Shown: positions 1 through 7,121 of the stretch, in pieces | How positions within the stretch are numbered: the first letter of the stretch is position 1 | Layout of the letters: each line of letters begins with the position of its first letter | DNA from: Desulfobacterales bacterium | Lineage (GTDB): Bacteria > Desulfobacterota > Desulfobacteria > Desulfobacterales > Desulfobacteraceae | DNA: 7,121 nt | Assembly: GCA_022361535.1 (NCBI GenBank) | Contig: JAKSAU010000767.1 | Span: 1 to 7,121 of the forward strand | Direction: 5' to 3' | Program-made: the position numbers and the translations under genes | The notes under the pieces: model-generated | What the model was told of the DNA's origin: nothing | Database searches by the model: none | What the model saw: the letters and a program-made list of their open reading frames with translations, nothing else

Positions 1-29
1 AGCAAAACCGCTGAAAGCCTCTTTGTTTG

Positions 30-106
30 TGGCGCGCCCGGCGCGATTCGAACACGCGACCCCTTGATTCGTAGTCAAGTACTCTATCCAGCTGAGCTAC
101 GGGCGC
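30..106 (-). tRNA. tRNA-Arg (anticodon ACG)
   Basis: Read on the minus strand, this folds as a complete cloverleaf. The 7-bp acceptor stem GCGCCCG/CGGGCGC is perfect. The anticodon stem CTTGA/TCAAG encloses the loop CTACGAA, giving anticodon ACG. The T arm GCGTG-TTCGAAT-CGCGC is canonical. The discriminator base is G and the CCA end is encoded in the DNA (plus-strand TGG at 30-32). It decodes CGN arginine codons. In most bacteria this is the tRNA whose A34 is converted to inosine by TadA, which is encoded further right in the window. Confidence 0.97.
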
Positions 107-121
107 CCAAACAACCAGGGA

Positions 122-150
122 TATATAACAGTCTTTGGATTAGAATTCAA
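122..150 (-). promoter_or_regulatory. sigma70-type promoter of tRNA-Arg
   Basis: On the minus strand, TTGAAT (150-145) is followed by an exactly 17-nt spacer and TATATA (127-122). Transcription would begin near 115, about nine bases before the mature tRNA 5' end at 106. The tRNA therefore seems to have its own promoter, lying after the stop of the small gene upstream, and need not be co-transcribed with it. Confidence 0.65.
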
Positions 151-185
151 GATATTTATTCAATGGAATGCAAATTGATAGGTAT

Positions 186-389
186 TTAATTTGAATTAAG
201 TAAGTACCAAAAGTATCTGTTCAACTGATCGTGGTCAACAGAACTCCATTTGGAAGCTCTTACCCATTTGCCACGGCGCTCTAACGTATTTCTACGCTCT
301 GCTCTGCGTCTTTCTGTTCTCACTGGAATGCTTATATGACGGCGATTGATATTACTTCGCCGATCAAAACCTGACCGAATCTTTGTCAT
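186..389 (-). CDS. small Arg-doublet-rich conserved-type protein, function unknown
   Basis: This is a 67-residue, strongly basic protein with no signal peptide or membrane segment. Arg doublets recur every 5-6 residues (10-11, 16-17, 27-29, 32-33, 38-39), with Asp or Glu often next to them (DRR, ERR, ERR). They are followed by the motif WVRASKWSSVD at residues 42-52. Small proteins with DRR/ERR repeats ending in a W-V-R-x-S-x-W-S-S-like motif are, from memory, common in Desulfobacterota genomes and have no known function. The charge suggests nucleic-acid or acidic-surface binding, which is only inference. The ATG at 389 has a weak ribosome site (AGG-like, about 10 nt upstream). The gene lies between the tRNA-Arg promoter and a divergent promoter, and reads away from tadA. 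Confidence 0.6.
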   Translation of the reverse strand: MTKIRSGFDRRSNINRRHISIPVRTERRRAERRNTLERRGKWVRASKWSSVDHDQLNRYFWYLLNSN

Positions 390-411
390 GAATTCAACTG
401 CCTGATTTAAT
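383..411 (+). promoter_or_regulatory. candidate sigma70 promoter for a short transcript
   Basis: TTGTCA (383-388) is separated by 17 nt from TTTAAT (406-411), a 5/6 match at each box. It would start an RNA near 418 that runs into the terminator at 462-485. The -35 box overlaps the start codon of the leftward small gene, so the two transcription units would be divergent and might compete. Confidence 0.35.
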
Positions 412-417
412 CTTAAA

Positions 418-485
418 GAATGAAAGTTAAAGGTAACTTATCAGGCGCAAATGGTTTGATCAATCAGGGAAACCCTGATTTTTTT
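418..485 (+). ncRNA. candidate small RNA (about 68 nt)
   Basis: The unit is bounded by a plausible promoter (383-411) and a perfect intrinsic terminator, with no convincing gene between them. The predicted RNA contains a 6-bp hairpin AAGTTA-AAGG-TAACTT (424-439), then a short linker including the palindrome TTGATCAA (456-463), then the terminator hairpin. GCCTGAT at 400-406, just upstream, is complementary to ATCAGGC at 440-446. This leaves the alternative that a longer transcript forms mutually exclusive hairpins, as in an attenuated leader of tadA-purA. No known RNA family is recognised. Confidence 0.3.
462..485 (+). terminator. intrinsic terminator
   Basis: A perfect 8-bp stem AATCAGGG/CCCTGATT closes a three-base AAA loop and is followed directly by a run of T. 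The T run is only on the plus-strand side, so it stops rightward transcription. No protein gene ends just before it. It therefore terminates either the candidate small RNA or read-through into the tadA promoter region. Confidence 0.8.
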
Positions 486-516
486 CCACTTTTTTACGAG
501 GCTGGATGATAATGAA

Positions 517-545
517 TTGACCTTATAGAAAAAGGCTTATATAAG
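517..545 (+). promoter_or_regulatory. sigma70-type promoter of tadA-purA
   Basis: TTGACC (517-522), a 17-nt spacer and TATAAG (540-545) form a near-consensus promoter. Transcription would start around 551-553, leaving only 6-8 nt before the tadA ATG at 559. The tadA message would then be almost leaderless. Confidence 0.65.
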
Positions 546-558
546 TGAACGTTGGAAG

Positions 559-2299
<1,741 letters not shown>

Positions 2300-2300
2300 A

Positions 2301-2329
2301 TTGACTTTTAGTCTGTTTTAGTATATCTA
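2301..2329 (+). promoter_or_regulatory. possible promoter of tRNA-Pro
   Basis: TTGACT (2301-2306), one base after the purA stop, is followed at 17 nt by TATCTA (2324-2329). A start near 2336 would give a 9-10 nt leader. The -10 is weak. TATATC (15-nt spacing) or TCTAAT (19-nt spacing) are alternatives. Confidence 0.4.
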
Positions 2330-2345
2330 ATAGCGTCTTCAGCGT

Positions 2346-2422
2346 CGGGATGTGGCTCAGCCTGGTAGAGCACCTCGTTCGGGACGAGGGGGTCGGAGGT
2401 TCAAATCCTCTCATCCCGACCA
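2346..2422 (+). tRNA. tRNA-Pro (anticodon CGG)
   Basis: The cloverleaf is complete. The acceptor stem is CGGGATG/CATCCCG with discriminator A and encoded CCA. The anticodon stem CCTCG/CGAGG encloses TTCGGGA, giving CGG, and the T loop is TTCAAAT. It reads CCG proline codons. It points towards the integrase-bearing region, and 3' ends of tRNA genes are frequent attachment sites for tyrosine recombinases. It is therefore the best candidate for the integration target. The gene is intact. No second copy of its 3' half is visible to the right within the window. Confidence 0.97.
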
Positions 2423-2430
2423 GACAAATT

Positions 2431-2460
2431 ACGGGAATCATTATGAATTCCCGTTTTTTT
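2431..2460 (+). terminator. intrinsic terminator after tRNA-Pro
   Basis: ACGGGAAT (2431-2438) and ATTCCCGT (2447-2454) form an 8-bp stem with an 8-nt loop, followed by a T run to 2460. It ends the tRNA-Pro transcript and any purA read-through. On the other strand the hairpin has only AATT after it, so leftward termination of the TPR transcript here would be weak. Confidence 0.85.
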
Positions 2461-2473
2461 ATGGTTTAGATCG

Positions 2474-2533
2474 GTGGTGCGGATGTGGTGCGGTGGCTTC
2501 GGTTGATTTTCTGCTTTTTATTGAATGCTTCGG
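2474..2533. repeat. short direct repeats beside tRNA-Pro
   Basis: GTGGTGCGG occurs at 2474-2482 and again at 2485-2493, an 11-bp period of about one helical turn. GCTTCGG occurs at 2496-2502 and 2527-2533, 31 bp apart or about three turns. Helically phased short repeats next to a presumed att site could be arm-type binding sites for the integrase or an accessory factor. They are short enough that chance is not excluded. Confidence 0.3.
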
Positions 2534-2554
2534 AAATAAAAATATAGGAGGCGC

Positions 2555-2611
2555 ATGTGGCCTAAACATGTCCTACTTGAGACCGAAATTGAAAGTACGA
2601 AAAACATTTGA
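2555..2611 (+). CDS. possible 18-residue peptide or broken gene start
   Basis: A perfect AGGAGG (2546-2551) stands 3 nt before an ATG that opens MWPKHVLLETEIESTKNI and then a TGA. The ribosome site is among the best in the window, yet it serves only 18 codons. This may be a real micro-ORF, the remains of a gene cut off when the element inserted, or chance. The stop lies 2 bp from the convergent TPR gene. No family is recognised. Confidence 0.2.
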   Translation: MWPKHVLLETEIESTKNI

Positions 2612-2613
2612 CA

Positions 2614-4275
2614 CTACCAAATTATCGACTGGCCTGTTACACCTGTATTGTCCAAAATTATAAATTTATAGTTTAACATATCCATGTGCAATTCAAATTC
2701 TGTTGTGTATTCTATAGGGATATGTTTAAAATTCTTTTGGAGATAAACTTGCTTAAATAAAATATTAAAACCTTTCTCTTTAATTTTTTCTGCTTCACTT
2801 TTTTTACCCAGCTTTTCTAATGATAGTCGCAATCCTATCCAACCATCTGGAAAATCATCTTTAAGTTCAATCACTTTTTCAAATTTTTCAGCGGCTCCTT
2901 CGTAGTCACCTATACTTAACAACAATTTTCCAAAACCATAATAGGTTTGATGTAAGTGAGGTGCAAAATGTAATGCTTTTTGGAATTTATCAATCGCTTC
3001 TTCCTTTTTGCTAAGTTTCACCAAACCACATCCCCAATTATGCCATGCATAAAAGTAATCTGGCTTTAACTTTGTAGCTTTTTGAAATTTATCGTTCGCT
3101 CCTTCATAATCATGAATATCAAGCAGAAGGCTACCCCAAGAATTGTACGTTTCTGGTGAGTTAGGTTTGCATTTGATCGCTATTTGAAATTTTTCGATTG
3201 CTTCTTGATATCTGCCTTTTTTGATCAGCAAAAGTCCCCAATTATGCCATGCACTAGCACTATTATCCAGATATTTTATCGCTTCCTTATACTTTTCAAT
3301 CGCAGAGTTATAATCACCGATCCTCCCCAAAGCAATACCCCAGTAGAGCCATGCGTTTGCACTTTTGGGTTCATATTTTATTGCTTGTTTAAACTTTACC
3401 ATCGCTGCTTCATATCTTCCTATCCTCAGATATATAGAACCCAAGTTACTTAATGCAATGGAAAAATCTGGTTTTAATTGTATAACTTTTAGGAATTTCT
3501 CAATCGCCTCTTCATATCTGCCAAGTTCTTTCAAATTATCCCCCCAGTTATGTAATGCATATAAATGGTAAGGATTTGCCTCTATAGCCAACTGATATTT
3601 CTCATTTGATAATTCATATTTTTCTTTTATATCTAAAACGACTCCCCAATTAAACCATGCATCAGCAAACTCTGGATTAGAACTCAATATTTCCTGGTAT
3701 CGCTTTATCGCTTTCTCATAGCGTCCTATTTCACCCAAAGCCGCTCCTAAAGCCAGTAAAACTCTTAAATTTGATGGTTTGTGTTGCAAAGACAAATGGT
3801 ATTGCTCTATAGCTTCTTTATATTTCTTAAGCTTGAAATACATATTTCCTGCATAAAAATAGCTATTAGCCGCTTTATCTAATTTTGATGCAGCATCGTC
3901 TAGAAATCCATCTAAAGCTTTTTGGTAATCCCCATTTGACGCTGCTACTAAAGAAGCGTCAAATTTTGACCTATCCTTAATTTCTATTAGTAATTGATTA
4001 AATGATTTGTTAGATTTCTTTGCTATTTTTTTTAATTCTTTAAAATCTTCTGGTATCATGGGACGTTCTATTTGCTTTTTCAGTTCCTCTCTAAACAAAA
4101 GAATTGTTTGCTTGTCCTTTTCATTTTCAATAAAAATAAGTATTAATCCTGAAACAAGCGTAATAATTCCAACCAATTGGAACATCCTCTTTTTTAGTAA
4201 AGACAAATTTTTAGGCATCGAAAACAGGATTAAAACGAAGCCAGAAATACATATAATACTTTTTATATAAATCAT
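2614..4275 (-). CDS. membrane-anchored tetratricopeptide-repeat protein
   Basis: This is a 553-residue protein. Two hydrophobic segments (about 4-19 and 33-49) with a short basic loop between them (KKRMF) suggest an N-terminal membrane hairpin, with the rest of the protein on one side of the membrane. A charged linker follows (about 50-130). Then come 10-11 tandem 34-residue TPRs from about 135 to 508, many with the variant N-W-G in helix A and G-x-Y-E-x-A-I-x-K-F/Y at the A/B turn. A 45-residue tail without repeats ends the chain. TPR arrays are protein-protein scaffolds. No catalytic domain is visible and the partner is unknown. The ATG at 4275 has only a weak ribosome site, and the internal Met20 has none. 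The gene looks more AT-rich than purA or rep, which suggests separate acquisition. The 242-bp gap upstream, towards the integrase, is AT-rich and shows no gene or convincing promoter. Confidence 0.85.
   Translation of the reverse strand: MIYIKSIICISGFVLILFSMPKNLSLLKKRMFQLVGIITLVSGLILIFIENEKDKQTILLFREELKKQIERPMIPEDFKELKKIAKKSNKSFNQLLIEIKDRSKFDASLVAASNGDYQKALDGFLDDAASKLDKAANSYFYAGNMYFKLKKYKEAIEQYHLSLQHKPSNLRVLLALGAALGEIGRYEKAIKRYQEILSSNPEFADAWFNWGVVLDIKEKYELSNEKYQLAIEANPYHLYALHNWGDNLKELGRYEEAIEKFLKVIQLKPDFSIALSNLGSIYLRIGRYEAAMVKFKQAIKYEPKSANAWLYWGIALGRIGDYNSAIEKYKEAIKYLDNSASAWHNWGLLLIKKGRYQEAIEKFQIAIKCKPNSPETYNSWGSLLLDIHDYEGANDKFQKATKLKPDYFYAWHNWGCGLVKLSKKEEAIDKFQKALHFAPHLHQTYYGFGKLLLSIGDYEGAAEKFEKVIELKDDFPDGWIGLRLSLEKLGKKSEAEKIKEKGFNILFKQVYLQKNFKHIPIEYTTEFELHMDMLNYKFIILDNTGVTGQSIIW
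2752..3873 (-). repeat. degenerate 102-bp tandem repeats encoding the TPR array
   Basis: The repeats are visible in the DNA as well as the protein. The 19-bp string beginning TCCCCAATTATGCCATG is identical at 3031-3049 and 3235-3253, exactly 204 bp (two TPR units) apart. Diverged forms occur near 3338, 3541 and 3641. This suggests growth of the array by unit duplication. Confidence 0.7.
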
Positions 4276-4517
4276 GACCCATCAATGCTTCATTTAATAT
4301 GGCACCTCATATCCAAATAAGACCCTTTAGCCGCCCCGAAGATTGTGATGAAACGAGTTCCTATAATGTGTAGTTTTTCATATCTCTTCCTATTCTGTTC
4401 TTGAATTTACATCTTGAAAAATAAGTATCTCCAACCGTTTTTAAAATCGCCAGGATATCATTTGAAAATCAAATTTTGTAAATAATCATCCCTACTAAGG
4501 AAAAGTTAGAATAAAGT

Positions 4518-5717
4518 TTATATAGATAATTTTGCCCCACCTTCATCATTTGCTTTCACTTTGTTAAAATTGACTGCTTTGCTTCTCATCTTTGCCATGA
4601 GTTGAGAAATATCGAAAGTATCATCATCGCCAATCTGGCAGTATCTATCAAAAGCCTTATTGGTTAAATGCCCGGAATATTTCCTGGCTTTGTCTTTACC
4701 GGCCGCCTTGGCTATTGCTGTAATACTTGAGTGCCTGGTGCCACCATAGAGATCTACGTCATGAATGCCAATGACCTTGCAGGCTTTTTTCCAGGTTTTA
4801 TACAACAGATTGATACCAAAAGGCTCATTGTCAGGCTTTCTGAAAAACAATACAGAATCAACAGCAGGATATTGTTTTTTTAAAGATCTGAATTCAGCAA
4901 TATGGAAGTTAAGTAACCTGATCCGAATGACTTTAGGATCTTTTTTATTCTTTGATTTTGTAGGACGCCAGAAAGTAAGGACGCCATAATCTAAATCAAT
5001 GTCCCCTTCCCTCAGACGACGCAGATCCCCAGGGCGCAGACTGTTATATGTACAGAGCAAATCAACAGCAAGCCATATTTTCGGATTCCGGTCATATGAC
5101 ATCTCTTTTAACTTATCGATTATTTTTTCACGGATATCAATATCGACGAGTTTTCTAAACCCAAGCTGAACGTCTATTTTAGGGAATTTGGGAAGTTGAG
5201 AAAGATCCAAGATTTCTTCCTCTTCGTACAAAAAGTTATACCAAAAGTCGTGAAGCTGGCTGGCATAATTCTTTTTGGTTTTGTCGGATACTTTGAGCGT
5301 ATCCAAGAAATCGCGAATATCTTTACGCTTAATGTTCTTTACATTGGTATCACCGAAGAAGAGAGACGCTTTTATGATGTACCTTTTAATATGGTGGAAT
5401 GAAGTGAGATTTTGTTTTTCTTTAAAATCGAGATATCTTTCAGCTAAATTGCAAAATCCTAATGGCTTGTTTGCCTGGTGGTCCCTTACGTCAAAGGTGC
5501 CTCTATCGGTTTCATAGCGAAGACTCGTTAAAAATCGGGCAGCCTTTTCGTAATTTGGGAAACGCTTATTGATATCCTTTCCGAATTTTACATAAAATTG
5601 GGAAGTCGCCAGTTCCTTTTTATGCTTTTCGCAAAAGCAGCCATTACGGTTATCGTTGTGAACCATACGACCATTACAGATCTTGCACTTCTGACGGGTA
5701 TAGATATTCCCTTTCAT
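4518..5717 (-). CDS. tyrosine recombinase / integrase with N-terminal zinc-ribbon-like segment
   Basis: This 399-residue protein probably integrates and excises the element by site-specific recombination. From the N-terminus there is a Cys/His cluster, C11-x2-C14-x12-C27-x-C29-x2-H32, then a SAM-like core-binding domain (about 87-163), then the catalytic domain (about 190-370). Catalytic residues that can be assigned are R228 (SLRPGDL), K254 or K256 (TKSK), R328 (GGTRHSS), H350 (SGH) and nucleophile Y359 (FDRY). In the HxxR box the His is replaced by Gly (GGTR), a known type of variation. The start is the ATG at 5717, which has GGAGGT 6 nt upstream. A TTG at 5777 in frame would add 20 residues but has no ribosome site. 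It lies 71 bp downstream of rep, same strand, probably in one operon. A XerC/D-type housekeeping role is unlikely because of the extra N-terminal domain and the context. Confidence 0.88.
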   Translation of the reverse strand: MKGNIYTRQKCKICNGRMVHNDNRNGCFCEKHKKELATSQFYVKFGKDINKRFPNYEKAARFLTSLRYETDRGTFDVRDHQANKPLGFCNLAERYLDFKEKQNLTSFHHIKRYIIKASLFFGDTNVKNIKRKDIRDFLDTLKVSDKTKKNYASQLHDFWYNFLYEEEEILDLSQLPKFPKIDVQLGFRKLVDIDIREKIIDKLKEMSYDRNPKIWLAVDLLCTYNSLRPGDLRRLREGDIDLDYGVLTFWRPTKSKNKKDPKVIRIRLLNFHIAEFRSLKKQYPAVDSVLFFRKPDNEPFGINLLYKTWKKACKVIGIHDVDLYGGTRHSSITAIAKAAGKDKARKYSGHLTNKAFDRYCQIGDDDTFDISQLMAKMRSKAVNFNKVKANDEGGAKLSI

Positions 5718-5723
5718 ACAGAA

Positions 5724-5745
5724 ACCTCCAACGAAGCTATTGGAG
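5724..5745 (-). promoter_or_regulatory. ribosome binding site of the integrase within a hairpin
   Basis: On the minus strand, CTCCAA (5745-5740) pairs perfectly with TTGGAG (5731-5726) across the 8-nt loop TAGCTTCG, and a U-G wobble can be added on each side. The right arm contains GGAG of the Shine-Dalgarno GGAGGT (5729-5724). The fold would hide the ribosome site and limit integrase synthesis unless it is melted, for example by ribosomes arriving from rep. Confidence 0.5.
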
Positions 5746-5788
5746 AATTCTTTAATATGTCCAGGAAGATAAGTCAATCAATGTACCT

Positions 5789-7048
5789 TTAAAATGGAAC
5801 GCCTGAGTCTTGCAGGATATCCACGCCTATCGACATCAAAAACCGTAAAAGCGTTGTCTCATCGGCAAATAGGAACGTTGAATACCCGTTGGTGATCTGT
5901 TCATAAGCACCGATGAATTTTTCATTCGGTTTCAATTTTTTATATCTTTTCATGAATCGCCTGATTTTTATGGCCTCGCCTTTATTGACATACAGATGAA
6001 TAGGGTCCGGGATTTCCTCTTTTAAGACCCTGGCGTATCCCCAGGCGCGGCCGATAGATATGATTTCACCGTCTTCGTCTTCGACTTCATTGGTTTTGGA
6101 GAAGTATTTTCCGATGTAGGATATGGCCTGTCGGGAACAATGGATTTTTCGGAATGATTTTCGATGGCAGGCCACCACCAGGGCGTTGTCATCGTCTGTT
6201 CCGATGATCTGTATCCATTTGGTTAAAATCTTGATACACAGCATCTGCCAGTCTTTTTCCTGCTGGCGGCTGAGTCCGGCCAGGGCGATATGGTAATGGG
6301 GAAGATAAAGCCCTTTTAATTTGCCGGATTTCCGGGTGGTGAATTCTTTTTTCCAGATCTCCTTCAGGCCGAGTTTATGGATAAAGCGTTTCAGCTTTTT
6401 CAAGCATTCATTGGCAAAGTCTCTGCGTTCAGCAAGGGTTTTACCTACCATGACATCGTCGGGGAATGTAAAATCGACCCACAGGCCCAGGTCCAAGATA
6501 CTCGCTAAGAACTGCTTTAATCTGATGGAGGATTTCCGGGAGACTTTGGTTATGATCCCTCTTTTTTCACGGGATATGCGTTCATTGTGCTTTTGTGCAT
6601 ATATGCGGGATTCAGCGCCGATCTGTGCCGCTTGCTGCCTTTTCTGGAGGGGTGTCTTTTCCGGCTTAAAATCAACGAGTTCAAGTTCCTTTTGTCCCGG
6701 GACTTTTACGACACGGTGATTGTCGATGTCATCTATAAGATCGTCTCTGTTTTCATAGAGATTCTTTTTGTATTCGTAATGGATGTGGTTTTTCCTGATG
6801 AAATCGGCTCGTGTTTTTTCATCGTCGGGCTTAAATCCTTTCCGGTTGGTTTTAGAAACGTTCATATCCGGGTTGAACGGTCTGAACTGGACATAATTCT
6901 TATGAATAAAAAGTTCTTCACCCAGGAAGCCGGGGCGAAGACCCTTGGGAACATTACGTTTCCCAAATATGGCACTTATACAAGCGGGTGCCATACTGGC
7001 GGCCGCTACGCGGCCTGCCATTTTGGATGTATATCTTGAATAGGACAT
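5789..7048 (-). CDS. HUH-family rolling-circle replication initiator (Rep)
   Basis: This 419-residue protein is a probable strand-nicking and -joining replication initiator. The three conserved motifs come in order. Motif 1 is a strand ending FTFPDD (193-198). The HUH metal-binding motif is P-H251-Y-H253, preceded by the typical 'W-x-K-E-F' strand (232-236). Motif 3 is Y311-I-G-K-Y315-F-S-K318, two tyrosines three residues apart with a central Lys, as in phiX174 gpA and phage P2 A. A family-typical GRAWG follows at 333-337. Residues 1-170 are a basic extension with no domain I recognise. The ATG at 7048 has GAGG 5 nt upstream. Rep precedes the integrase in the same direction, so replication and integration are probably co-expressed. 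A transposase of the HUH type (IS91, IS200) or a relaxase is less likely given the motif spacing and GRxWG. Confidence 0.8.
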   Translation of the reverse strand: MSYSRYTSKMAGRVAAASMAPACISAIFGKRNVPKGLRPGFLGEELFIHKNYVQFRPFNPDMNVSKTNRKGFKPDDEKTRADFIRKNHIHYEYKKNLYENRDDLIDDIDNHRVVKVPGQKELELVDFKPEKTPLQKRQQAAQIGAESRIYAQKHNERISREKRGIITKVSRKSSIRLKQFLASILDLGLWVDFTFPDDVMVGKTLAERRDFANECLKKLKRFIHKLGLKEIWKKEFTTRKSGKLKGLYLPHYHIALAGLSRQQEKDWQMLCIKILTKWIQIIGTDDDNALVVACHRKSFRKIHCSRQAISYIGKYFSKTNEVEDEDGEIISIGRAWGYARVLKEEIPDPIHLYVNKGEAIKIRRFMKRYKKLKPNEKFIGAYEQITNGYSTFLFADETTLLRFLMSIGVDILQDSGVPF

Positions 7049-7121
7049 TAGGACCTCAGAAGCTGGTTAAAGGTTTGCAAAAGAGAGAGGCGGGTACAAC
7101 CCGATAACCGGTCATGGAGAC
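7048..7121 (-). other. upstream region of rep: possible end of an upstream gene and a small hairpin
   Basis: On the minus strand a frame open from the window edge ends at a TAA that overlaps the rep ATG (TAATG, 7050-7046), the usual form of translational coupling. A second frame is open to a TGA at 7058-7056. About 24 codons are too few to decide whether either is coding. CGGGT-ACA-ACCCG (7091-7103) forms a 5-bp hairpin with a C/T-rich stretch on its minus-strand 3' side. It could be a weak terminator or part of a replication origin. Confidence 0.25.

Larger units (their letters stand above)
2423..7121. mobile_element. left part of a tRNA-Pro-associated integrated element with rolling-circle Rep (boundaries inferred)
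   Basis: The region to the right of tRNA-Pro contains a tyrosine recombinase, a HUH replication initiator and a TPR gene. All are co-oriented and face the tRNA 3' end. This layout fits an element inserted at the tRNA-Pro 3' end that can excise and replicate by rolling circle. The left edge is placed after the tRNA by inference. No direct repeat marking the two attachment sites can be seen because the right end is outside the window. It could be a filamentous-like prophage, an integrated plasmid or a mobilizable island. Confidence 0.55.

Noticed and set aside
420..509. 29-codon frame running through the terminator upstream of tadA
   Set aside because: No proper ribosome site, no recognisable sequence, and the terminator hairpin lies inside it.
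2352..2663. 103-codon plus-strand frame starting MAQPGRAPRSGRG
   Set aside because: Its first third is tRNA-Pro read as protein, a common false gene. It then runs through the terminator and into the opposite-strand TPR gene.
2752..3873. Regular repeats considered as a CRISPR or satellite array
   Set aside because: The 102-bp period matches 34-residue TPRs in an open frame. There are no constant repeats with unique spacers.
4460..4474. ATTTGA-AAA-TCAAAT inverted repeat downstream of the integrase
   Set aside because: A 6-bp stem that is almost all A/T and has no proper T run. Too weak to call a terminator.
4486..4495. TCATCCCTAC resembling the tRNA-Pro 3' end TCATCCCGAC as an att copy
   Set aside because: Only 9 of 10 bases match and the similarity does not extend into the T arm. 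An att core should be longer and exact.
5718..5777. TTG start giving a 419-residue integrase
   Set aside because: No ribosome site precedes the TTG, while the ATG at 5717 has GGAGGT at proper spacing.
6587..7039. 150-codon plus-strand frame opposite the rep start
   Set aside because: It lies entirely antisense to rep, which has clear family motifs, and has no ribosome site or recognisable domain.

Overview
The window looks like the chromosome of a Gram-negative bacterium, most likely a Desulfobacterota / sulfate-reducer-type genome. That placement rests on the style of the PurA and TadA proteins and on a small arginine-doublet protein ending in WVRASKWSS. It is a recollection-based inference, not a search result. 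The left third is ordinary housekeeping DNA and the right two thirds look like the left end of an integrated mobile element.

Left part (1-2460). A tRNA-Arg(ACG) gene reads leftwards with its own clear sigma70-type promoter. Next comes a leftward 67-residue Arg-rich small protein. A short rightward promoter-plus-terminator unit follows, which may be a small RNA of about 68 nt. A strong promoter then drives the rightward pair tadA-purA. The two genes overlap by 41 bp: purA starts at a GTG inside the end of tadA, with its ribosome binding site inside tadA. TadA makes inosine at position 34 of tRNA-Arg(ACG), the tRNA encoded about 450 bp away. A tRNA-Pro(CGG) gene follows purA and is closed by a strong intrinsic terminator.

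Right part (2461-7121). Every substantial gene here reads leftwards, towards the tRNA-Pro 3' end. In transcription order they are a HUH-type rolling-circle replication initiator with paired tyrosines (YIGKY), a tyrosine recombinase with an N-terminal zinc-ribbon-like segment, and a membrane-anchored protein with 10-11 tetratricopeptide repeats. A tRNA 3' end facing a tyrosine integrase is the classical layout of a tRNA-targeted integrative element. Rep suggests that the excised form replicates by rolling circle, as in some phages, plasmids and integrative mobilizable elements. The TPR gene lies between the tRNA and the integrase, looks more AT-rich than its neighbours and is probably cargo. 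The integrase ribosome binding site lies in a perfect 6-bp hairpin, a possible translational brake. The far end of the element and the second att copy are outside the window, so its class (phage, plasmid-like or mobilizable island) cannot be settled here.
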